This document shows positions 24,259 to 31,644 of a stretch of DNA of 34,523 nt, piece by piece. Made by a program: the position numbers and the translations under genes. Where the stretch lies: NCBI GenBank assembly GCA_026387455.1, contig JAPLLR010000048.1, positions 1 to 34,523 on the forward strand, read 5' to 3'. Position 1 is the stretch's first letter. Every line of letters starts with the position of its first letter. The notes beneath the pieces were generated by a model. It ran no database searches and was not told the DNA's origin. It saw only the letters and a program-made list of their open reading frames with translations. Source of the DNA: Candidatus Omnitrophota bacterium. Lineage in GTDB: Bacteria; Omnitrophota; Gorgyraeia; Gygaellales; Profunditerraquicolaceae.

Positions 24259-25635
24259 TTAACGCTTCTTAGCCAGTTCGCGAACCTTAACCTTTTGCAC
24301 TTCAGAGGCTACCTGTTCCGGAGTCTTCTCGCCAATTATAATCGATTGAATTCCCTTGTCCCGGGCCTCGATTACTGTAGACGCCTCCCAGACCTCCCAG
24401 GCATTGGGATGCGTTGCATTATCCATGCCCTTGGAAAATTGGGCAAGCAGTTCCGGGGCAAGGCTCAAGCAATTCTTATTGGCAGGCAGGTTATTTGTGG
24501 CTTCCACAAGATACGCCTGCTGGTCACGGTCAGTCAGCCACCTCAGGAATTTGACCGCTTCTTCTTTATTTTTTGAGCGAGCGTTCACCATGAATGACGA
24601 TCCCGCGCCTCCCCAGATAGCCATCGGGTAGATATCTGAAGCCTTGGGCGGCAGCATAACCCCGTAATTTAATTTAGGATTCATCCCATGATAAACATTC
24701 ACGCCCCAGGAGCCGTTAAAGGCAAACACCGCCTTATCATTGGCAAAAAGCTGCTCTGCGGTTTTATTGATCATAGTCACCAGGCCCCTGGCAAAAACAC
24801 CTGAATCCTGCATCTGTTTAAAGAGGGCAAAAACCTTGATCCAGTCAGGGTCGGTGTAAGGGACTTGGCCCTTGATAGTGGCGATTACCTTATCCTTTCC
24901 CATGATGTTAAGGGCATAATTATTGGCAAAACAGTCTATCATCCAAATGTCGCCCCAACCTGAAACCATGCCCTGCATATTCGCCGCTTTTCCGCCATAA
25001 TCCATGGCGGATCCGCCGCGATTTGTGGAGGAGATCTTCTTGCCTATATCCAATAATTCGACAAAGGTCCGAGGCGGCCTATCGGGATTAAGCCCTAATT
25101 GTTTGAATAAATCCTTATTATAGAGCATCTGAATGGTCATGATGTCTATCGGGACAGCGTATATACCGGGAGTAACTGCGTAGCTATTGCCTTGGGCAAA
25201 TTCATTAACAGCCAGGGCTTCGGGAAAAAAGTCATTTTTCCAGGAAGCGCTATTCTCTTCCATGTAAGGCTCAAGAGCCAAAACATATCCAGCTTTGACA
25301 AAAGAAGCAAAATCCCGCTTTTCTCCTAAGATTCCGAAAATATCAGGAAGATTCGCGCCTTGCGCAGCAGCGCGAACTTTCTGTGAGTAAATATCGGAGG
25401 GAGCGTATAATTCGAAATTTACTTTTATTCCGGTCTGAGCCTCATATCTTTTGGCTAATTCCTGAAAGGCCGGTTCGCGATCAGTCATCCAGTGCCAGAT
25501 AGTGATAGTGGTTTTTGCGTTTGATTTATTTGCGGGAGAACATCCTGCGGAAAGGCTTAACAGAAATAATACAGGAATGATGAATACTGACAGAATGTGA
25601 AAACGTTTTCCTTCAGAAAGCATAAAACCTCTCAA
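24259..25635 (-). CDS. Lipoprotein sugar-binding protein of the ABC importer (family 1)
   Basis: A 458-residue extracellular solute-binding protein (COG1653, UgpB-like). The signal sequence ends in a lipobox, LSAGC (Cys about residue 32), so the mature protein is lipid-anchored. Family features are ITIWHWMTDREPAFQELAKRYEAQTGIKVNFE near the mature N-terminus, FAFNGSWG in the middle and EAVKFLRWLTDRD towards the C-terminus. It is the first gene of the locus. GAGAGG lies about 5 bases before the ATG at 25635, favouring this start over Met5. A promoter is predicted at 25716-25744. A 12-bp palindrome (25599-25610) lies inside its early codons. Confidence 0.93.
   Translation of the reverse strand: MRGFMLSEGKRFHILSVFIIPVLFLLSLSAGCSPANKSNAKTTITIWHWMTDREPAFQELAKRYEAQTGIKVNFELYAPSDIYSQKVRAAAQGANLPDIFGILGEKRDFASFVKAGYVLALEPYMEENSASWKNDFFPEALAVNEFAQGNSYAVTPGIYAVPIDIMTIQMLYNKDLFKQLGLNPDRPPRTFVELLDIGKKISSTNRGGSAMDYGGKAANMQGMVSGWGDIWMIDCFANNYALNIMGKDKVIATIKGQVPYTDPDWIKVFALFKQMQDSGVFARGLVTMINKTAEQLFANDKAVFAFNGSWGVNVYHGMNPKLNYGVMLPPKASDIYPMAIWGGAGSSFMVNARSKNKEEAVKFLRWLTDRDQQAYLVEATNNLPANKNCLSLAPELLAQFSKGMDNATHPNAWEVWEASTVIEARDKGIQSIIIGEKTPEQVASEVQKVKVRELAKKR
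25599..25610. promoter_or_regulatory. Perfect palindrome GAAAACGTTTTC, possible LacI-type operator
   Basis: A 12-bp perfect palindrome with the central CG typical of LacI-family operators. It lies about 100 bp downstream of the predicted transcription start of the sugar operon, inside codons 9-13 of the binding-protein gene. A LacI-family gene lies in the same window. It may be a chance product of the codons for Gly-Lys-Arg-Phe, and a 10-bp version also occurs inside the MalG-type gene (23025-23034). Confidence 0.3.
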
Positions 25636-25715
25636 GGTTATGGTCAGTCCTTACCTATATTATGAATAGGGTTTTGTTCCGGGGGTTGATTCCGGAGGCA
25701 ATTAAATAATACTAA

Positions 25716-25744
25716 AATGTAACATATTTCAGGGCCTTGGTCAA
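25716..25744 (-). promoter_or_regulatory. Promoter for the carbohydrate operon
   Basis: On the minus strand TTGACC (25739-25744; 5 of 6) and TACATT (25716-25721; 4 of 6) are 17 bp apart, in the 136-bp gap before the binding-protein gene. The predicted leader is about 75 bases. All genes from 25635 down to 14395 follow with gaps of at most 70 bp. Confidence 0.5.
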
Positions 25745-25771
25745 GGAAATTTGTGCTTGCCCCGGGTGAAA

Positions 25772-26464
25772 TTATGACCTTAAAATACGCGACAATCCCA
25801 TCAGGTCAGCTTTCTCAAGGCTCACCCCGGCGCGATATTCATTCTCTCCTGAAGACTTTGTCCAGATGACCTCGCCTCTGGTATAAACAGGCTCTCCCTT
25901 GTCAGGTATCTGCAGCCAGATCTCAACCGTCGTTCGCGGCTTTAATTCTTCTTTGGTGCTAAAACCTATACCCTTGGCGCTCACATCCTCAGTAAGAGCC
26001 GAGCTTTCTTTGCCGCTGTTTAAATCCAATAACCGCACAGGAAGCTTTGCCACAAATCTCTGGAAAATCCTTTTATCTTCCACGGGCTCATCTGCTGTTT
26101 CTTCAGGTTCAAAATCCTGCCACCAGATCTTCTCCACTGCCTCGCGGTGATTCTCGCATATGTAGCGGTAAATCTTCTCCTTATCACTGTCAGCGATCCG
26201 GGTAAAATACAGACCGTAAGTATTCACCCCTTCGCTATGTTTATGCCAGCCTACCCAGGCCTCAATATTCAGCACAAAAGTATCTGTTAACGCTAGGGTT
26301 AGCTTAATGAACTTATCTTCCGGCAACTTAAGCGGCAGGGAAAATTTGACCCCCATCATACTAATATCATCAACATAACAGTTGACGAACTTCTCAGCCC
26401 CGGCCAACTTCATCTGCGCCGGGAGACCGACTTTCCATCTGGCAAAACGCCTGCGGATCTCCAT
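25772..26464 (-). CDS. Tandem PilZ-domain protein
   Basis: A 230-residue cytoplasmic protein with two PilZ-like domains. PilZ domains bind cyclic di-GMP through an RxxxR motif and a D/NxSxxG motif. In domain 1 these are the R4-R6/R9 cluster (RRRFAR) and D33-I-S35-M-M-G38; in domain 2 they are R132-I-F-Q-R136 and D160-V-S162-A-K-G165. Both appear intact, so both may bind ligand. Domain 1 is clearly homologous to the single-domain neighbour at 26554-26922 (the A.V.W...SEG.NTYGL.F segment is shared). AAAGGAG precedes the ATG, and a promoter lies in the 89-bp gap upstream. The output (motility, polysaccharide or adhesion) is not evident. Confidence 0.88.
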   Translation of the reverse strand: MEIRRRFARWKVGLPAQMKLAGAEKFVNCYVDDISMMGVKFSLPLKLPEDKFIKLTLALTDTFVLNIEAWVGWHKHSEGVNTYGLYFTRIADSDKEKIYRYICENHREAVEKIWWQDFEPEETADEPVEDKRIFQRFVAKLPVRLLDLNSGKESSALTEDVSAKGIGFSTKEELKPRTTVEIWLQIPDKGEPVYTRGEVIWTKSSGENEYRAGVSLEKADLMGLSRILRS

Positions 26465-26512
26465 CTGACTTACTCCTTTGCATCAGCAGCGCATGCGCGC
26501 CCCGACGCTTTT

Positions 26513-26540
26513 ATCTTACCAAAGATTAATAATTTGTCAA
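26513..26540 (-). promoter_or_regulatory. Promoter for the tandem PilZ gene
   Basis: On the minus strand a perfect TTGACA (26535-26540) is followed after 16 bp by TAAGAT (26513-26518; 4 of 6), in the gap between the two PilZ genes. A GCGCATGCGC palindrome also lies in the gap. Confidence 0.5.
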
Positions 26541-26553
26541 AACTCTAATTATG

Positions 26554-26922
26554 CTAAACATCTCTCCACCACTGCTTATTTAGCTGTTCTCTCTCCTGTT
26601 CAGAAAAATTAGCATTAATATACTGCTCGACCTTTTTCCTCTGAACTTCATCAGCTTTGCTGAAAATCAACCCATAAGTATTCTTCCCCTCACTCTTCTC
26701 TTGCCAGGCCACATGAGCGCCTACATCAAAAGTAAGAGCATCTCCTAAGACAAGACTGGCGTCAGAGAAAACCTCAGGAAAAAGATCCCTCCTCAAAGAG
26801 ATCCGCATCCCCTTTGTACTGATATCCTCAACTACACAAGGAATGAAATTGGGATGATCCCCAACCTGCAACTGCGCTTCTTTGCTTACCGTCCACCTTG
26901 GTACACATCTGCGTTCACCCAT
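26554..26922 (-). CDS. Single PilZ-domain protein
   Basis: A 122-residue protein consisting of one PilZ domain with a short helical tail. The c-di-GMP motifs are ERRCVPRW (R4, R5, R9) and D33-I-S35-T-K-G38. The motif spacing is identical to that of domain 1 in the adjacent double-PilZ protein, and both end in a WW(R/Q)D segment, so the two genes are probably related by duplication. AAGGAG lies about 8 bases before the ATG. It follows a secreted orphan protein by 28 bp and may share its transcript. Confidence 0.87.
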   Translation of the reverse strand: MGERRCVPRWTVSKEAQLQVGDHPNFIPCVVEDISTKGMRISLRRDLFPEVFSDASLVLGDALTFDVGAHVAWQEKSEGKNTYGLIFSKADEVQRKKVEQYINANFSEQEREQLNKQWWRDV

Positions 26923-26950
26923 ATTCCTACTCCTTCTCCGTGGCCTTGCT

Positions 26951-27955
26951 TCAAAATATCTTTCTTACAGGCTCAAAAATAACCTTGTAGTAATAAAACT
27001 CCAAATCATTCTCATCAATAAAATTATTTATTTCCCTAAAAGCAATTATTTTATATTCGTAATTTAAAGGATAATTTTTGAAAAGACTTGTTGCACCACC
27101 AGGCACCATAGTTTTTTTCGCAAAAAATAATCCTATCTTTATCTCACCTACTACCGGCCCTCCTGAATCAGGCAACCATTCATTCCCATGTTTATAGCAA
27201 CAAATATAGCCAATGTAATTTTTGCCAATCTTCATATCGGCTATCTCTTCATTTGAAGAACCAAAGATCTGCTTGGACAAATAAGGATGATTCAAAGCAT
27301 TAAATAATAATTCGCCCTTTATATCCCCCTCTTTATAAAAGGCCATTAACATTAGTGTGACAACCGGGATATTCTCTCCTCCTAAGCTAAGTATATGATT
27401 TATTCTATCTAAAGATAATACTAGCTCACTTTCAGGACGACTAAAGACAACATCAACGTTTTCCTTGTCTTCTATTTCTTGTATAGCCTCAAGAACAAAC
27501 CTGCTTTTCTGACTGTAATCTAGCTCTCTCCAGTCACTATTTAATACTTCATACCCATTCCATTTTGCTTTCTCCAAAGGAAAAAAATAATTTTCTATAA
27601 ATTCGGACCCTTCATATTTGAAATCTTGCTTTAAGTTATATTGGTCTTCCCTATAATTCCCTGAAACTTTTCCGTCTAAAGCTGATAAATATTCTTTCTC
27701 GTCATCAACTCTTTGAGAATTTGCGCTATCGTCTTTTATGTTTTCTATCTCATCATAATAATATATTAATGGGACGCCACAAAAATCTATCTTGATATAC
27801 TTATTTGTCTTCTCAATCAGCTTGCCTTCCACAGACTTACCGGATTTAAGAACGATAGTGGTAGCAAAAATAAGTGACGGAGAGCTTAATAAAAACATTA
27901 GCATTAGCGCTAAAATAATAACCTTTTTATTCGCCTTCCTGATATTCTCAATCAT
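26951..27955 (-). CDS. Exported protein of unknown function with small N-terminal beta domain
   Basis: A 334-residue protein with a signal peptide (about residues 10-31, cleavage near IFA/TT). Right after it comes a short beta-rich segment, IVLKSGKSVEGKLIEKTNKY through GVPLIYYYDEIENI (about residues 34-72). This pattern is common at the mature N-terminus of envelope proteins in some PVC-type bacteria and may be an Sm-like small barrel; that is from memory, not a search. The rest is unrecognised and has no catalytic motif. The coding sequence is visibly richer in A+T (many Lys, Asn, Ile, Tyr) than the sugar and housekeeping genes, which could mean relaxed selection or acquisition from elsewhere. 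Confidence 0.72.
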   Translation of the reverse strand: MIENIRKANKKVIILALMLMFLLSSPSLIFATTIVLKSGKSVEGKLIEKTNKYIKIDFCGVPLIYYYDEIENIKDDSANSQRVDDEKEYLSALDGKVSGNYREDQYNLKQDFKYEGSEFIENYFFPLEKAKWNGYEVLNSDWRELDYSQKSRFVLEAIQEIEDKENVDVVFSRPESELVLSLDRINHILSLGGENIPVVTLMLMAFYKEGDIKGELLFNALNHPYLSKQIFGSSNEEIADMKIGKNYIGYICCYKHGNEWLPDSGGPVVGEIKIGLFFAKKTMVPGGATSLFKNYPLNYEYKIIAFREINNFIDENDLEFYYYKVIFEPVRKIF

Positions 27956-28037
27956 TTTATCCCCGCATCAATAGGAAATACTTCTACCCTTTGTAACCGA
28001 AGAAATTCTTTCCGACATTAGTAACTCTTAGCCGCCC

Positions 28038-28072
28038 GAAGGTTTCGGAGAAGGAAGCACTCCTAAACCTTC
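28038..28072 (-). terminator. Imperfect hairpin after the four-helix membrane protein gene
   Basis: GAAGGTTT (28038-28045) pairs with AAACCTTC (28065-28072), and GGAG (28047-28050) with CTCC (28060-28063), around one mismatch and a 9-base loop. It starts at the stop codon of the 136-residue gene on the minus strand. No T-run follows, so it is a weak terminator or processing site at best. Confidence 0.35.
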
Positions 28073-28482
28073 TAAGCATTATTAATATTTCGCGACGAAA
28101 CAAGATTCTTGGCTATAAGCTTTATAAGAAAATAAATAGCAGAGATAGAGACTACAAATGTAGAAATATAAACTACGCAATGAAGAAAAGAAACAAAATA
28201 ATCATATAAATTCATTCTACTATCTGGCATTGTAAAAGTTAATACCCATACAAAAAAAATTGATAAAATAATAATGCAAGCGAAAGCTATACAAGCCCAT
28301 TTCTCAAGAAAATATAACCTTAAGCACATTATCAAATAGCCAAACATAACAGGCAAAATGATTAAAGTAACAGTTATTTCAAATCGAAAGAGGTAAAACA
28401 AAAATTTCTGACCAAGAAATAATGCAACTAGTGTTGGCATCGCTCGAACATAATATCTAATTATAGAATTAAAATTAGTCAT
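28072..28482 (-). CDS. Small four-helix membrane protein, unknown function
   Basis: A 136-residue protein made almost entirely of four hydrophobic segments (about residues 14-32, 35-55, 63-88 and 98-125) with short charged ends. No conserved motif is recognised. GAGGAAAA lies about 6 bases before the ATG, which supports a real gene. The coding sequence is A+T-rich like the neighbouring orphan gene. It lies 38 bp after the preceding gene, so cotranscription with the giant protein is possible. It could be an accessory subunit or an orphan; nothing in the sequence decides. Confidence 0.6.
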   Translation of the reverse strand: MTNFNSIIRYYVRAMPTLVALFLGQKFLFYLFRFEITVTLIILPVMFGYLIMCLRLYFLEKWACIAFACIIILSIFFVWVLTFTMPDSRMNLYDYFVSFLHCVVYISTFVVSISAIYFLIKLIAKNLVSSRNINNA

Positions 28483-28520
28483 AATCTTTTCCTCTCACTT
28501 TACGCTATATCCAAGCGGCA

Positions 28521-29348
28521 TTACGGCTGCACATACGGTACATAAGGCTGCGCAGGTGTCGTCATTTTAATACCCTGCGGAATTACAAATTGTGAATTAA
28601 TTTGATTAATAAAATAATTTCTCTCCCAAACACGGGGGACCTCTGCTTTATATAGTTGCGTGCCTAATGGTTTATACTGAATGCCTGGTAATTCTACAGA
28701 AGGAACCCTAAATAATTCCTGTCGGGTAAAGGTTGGCTTAGATTGGTTAACATTATGAAAATCTTGCCTACTAGGCATAAGAATATCTACCTTATTGGGC
28801 GTATACAAGTTATTAATCTGTTCAGAAAAATAACCTATCTTTAATAGCGGTGGCGGGGTTAACCCCATATTATTCATAATTGCTTTGACAGAGGCCGGGT
28901 TGTCAAAATATCCCATCTTACCTGCGTGCCTCACGCCAGAGAATATTTCATAGTGAGCTGTTAGGTCTTTTGCTATGGAATATGGGATCTTAAAGAAAAT
29001 CAAGTCAGAAGAAGATCCAATAATAACCGGCTCTCTTATTGATGCTTTTCTGAGATGCTCTGTTGTTGCACCAATAGCAAATCCCGGATCGCCGGTTCCA
29101 ATATAAAGATCAGCTTTGATTGTAGGATCCAAATATTTATTTTGAGCCCATTCACAGGCTAATGGCACAAGTCTATTAGCATAACTATTGCCTACAACAA
29201 ATAACTGACGATGAGACAAGTTAGCATCAATACGAGCTTTTCGTATATCTTCTCCCATCCTCTCCACGTCCTTTTGAGTGCCAATAACAAGATTACCTGA
29301 AGTATTGCCTTCTCTTATTTCAATCTTACCGTAAGATAACTTATTCAT
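28521..29348 (-). CDS. Unrecognised protein, possibly alpha/beta-hydrolase-like
   Basis: About 275 residues from the ATG at 29348. The frame stays open upstream to a TTG at 29411 (296 residues), overlapping the giant gene by 50 bp. A TTG at 29372 with AGGGG before it is another option, so the start is uncertain. No family is recognised with confidence. Counting from 29348, FVVGNSYAN (Ser55) resembles a nucleophile elbow, GTGDPG (Asp87) could supply the acid, and SGVRHAGKMGYF (His141) the histidine, in the order seen in lipase-like hydrolases. This is a weak motif argument. The C-terminus is Pro/Gln-rich. No signal peptide is visible, although the neighbours are envelope proteins. Confidence 0.6.
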   Translation of the reverse strand: MNKLSYGKIEIREGNTSGNLVIGTQKDVERMGEDIRKARIDANLSHRQLFVVGNSYANRLVPLACEWAQNKYLDPTIKADLYIGTGDPGFAIGATTEHLRKASIREPVIIGSSSDLIFFKIPYSIAKDLTAHYEIFSGVRHAGKMGYFDNPASVKAIMNNMGLTPPPLLKIGYFSEQINNLYTPNKVDILMPSRQDFHNVNQSKPTFTRQELFRVPSVELPGIQYKPLGTQLYKAEVPRVWERNYFINQINSQFVIPQGIKMTTPAQPYVPYVQP

Positions 29349-29361
29349 CAGATTCAAGGTA

Positions 29362-31644
29362 TCAGTTAACAAAAGCCCCTGGGACAACCCGGGCTGATGG
29401 GTAATCGACAATTTTGCTCGCTAACACAAACTTAGCTGCTTCGCGGACAACAGGTGAATCATCTTTAAAACTTAGAAGTAACGGCCTTACTACTTCTTTT
29501 CCAGTAACCCTACCTAAATTCTCAACTGTAGCCTGCCGCACAATTGCCGATTGATCACTCAACTTCGGTATCAACATCTCCGGGATCTGCGGCGACTTCA
29601 CCCTACCCGCAACCTCAACCGCAGCCTGGCGCACCTGCCAATGATTATCATTCAACAAAGGCTTGATATGCTCAAGGAGATTTGGCTGCTTAACCACTCC
29701 ATCTGCAAACCCTAAAACCGCAGCCTGACGTACCTGCCAGTGGGCATCATTCAATAAAGGCTTAATATTCTCGACGAGATTAGGCTGTTTAGTAATTCTT
29801 CCCGCAAGACCCGCAACCGCTGCCTGACGCACCATAAAATTATTGTCTTTTAATCCCGTAGTCAAAACCCCTAGACAATCGGGAGAGTTAACCATACTTA
29901 GATTAAATAACGCTATGCCGCGCACATACGGACTAACATCAGTCTGCGCCATTTTTTTTATCGGTTCAACTGCTGCCGGAGTAATTTGATTGCGGCCCAT
30001 TACCTGAAGCGCGCCAAACCTGATTTCCCAAACCGGATCTTTTAGAAGCGGCTCAACCATCTGAGCGCCAATCGCGCTGTTTGCCTGCGCAAAGCCGGAT
30101 AAAATTCCTAAACGCGTATTCAAATCTCCTTTGGAGAGAATTTTTCCCAGCGGTTCTTGTAATTGCGGATAAGTGTCTATGTGCTGGGAAAGTAAAATTG
30201 CCGCACAAGAAGAAACCCCGGCCGAACTGTCGCTAATTTTTCCATTAATTCTATCAAACAACCAGGGATTTTCTCCGACACGGCCCCCAAGCACAGCAAC
30301 TGCGGTCTGCCTTATCTCTGCGCTCTTATCATCCAACATATCTGCAATCCAGCCCATTTTTTCTTTATCTAAATTTTGCGCGAGCGCCAAAATCGCTGCC
30401 TGCTTTAAAGTTAAATCTTTGCCGCTTAAAAAGCTTTTAACTGCTTCCTTCACAACGAGTTGCTCACTTACGCCTAGAGCATCAAGGCAATATATTCTAA
30501 CATTATTATCCTGTTCTTTAGCCAATTGTTCAATGATTAAATTAGATATTTTCAAATCCTCATCTTGTTTTGCCGAAAGCGCTTTAATTGCCCCGATACG
30601 CACCAAAGGCTCGCTATCAGCTAACCCTTCTTTAAGTATTTGTGTTACTCTTGGATGATCGACCTGACATATAACTAGCATCACCACCTGCCGCACCGAT
30701 GGATCCGGATCATTTTTCTCTCTTACTGCCAGCTCAAAAAGATTTTCACTTTCGATTTGCGATAAAGCCACCAGTATCCTGATCTTTCTCTCCGCATCTA
30801 TGCCTTTTTTTAGAGCGCCTTCTAAATATGGCGCTGCCTGCTTATCTTGCAATATCCCTAGCGCGGTTATCGCCTGGTTAACAACTGAAACATTATTATC
30901 ATTAAGAGCATTTCTTAATGTTTCAAATATGCGCTGGCCTTTAAAATTTCTTAACGCGGCAATTGCATATGTTCGCACTTCATCGTTTTGATCATGTGCA
31001 GCCGTAACTAGCGCATCAACTACTTCCTCGCCTTCTAAAGACATTAAATAAGAAATCGCGGCACAGCGTTTCAGCTCCGGAGAGTTCTTTGCATCTTTTA
31101 AAACTTGAAGCAGAAAACTTGTAGCCAGGGGATCATTCAACTGCGCCAATGAAAACGCGGCATTACAACTTATCAAAGTTATAGTCTTTGCATCCGGATC
31201 CTGATCACCTATTTTGTAATCTCCATTAAGCCCTTTGACTAAAATATCTTTTCCCGAAGGATCCCCCATCCTCGCTAAGACTCTGGCCGAGTGAATTGCC
31301 AGTTTAAAATCGCTAACGCTTAAGAGCCGTTGATAAGCCCTTAAAAAATCTTCTCTAGTTATATCGAATCCACGGCAAAATTCATCCGGCACTAATACGG
31401 CGTTGCTGTCAAAATCATAGTGGTTTTTTATATATACTTCTGCTATTTTCTTCCTTACTTCATTATCCGGATTTTTATAATTTTGCATGCGCACCGGCAA
31501 CCAGCAATAAGCGAGGCCTTTGGCAAATCTTGCTTCCGAATATGAGGTACAGCCTGAGTTAAACAACGCAGTAACAAATAAAACCACAACCAGCAAAAAT
31601 CTAGGCATGTAATTCAAGAATCTTATCCGCTGGGGACTCTTCAT
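29362..31644 (-). other. Possible independent HEAT-repeat lipoprotein inside the giant frame
   Basis: An in-frame ATG at 31644 starts MKSPQRIRFLNYMPRFLL, followed by a hydrophobic core and a cysteine (FNSGC), much like a lipoprotein signal peptide, although the -3 residue is Asn rather than Leu. GGGG lies about 5 bases upstream. From here 760 residues, mostly HEAT repeats, could be a separate exported lipoprotein. No stop codon separates it from the upstream reading frame. Confidence 0.4.
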
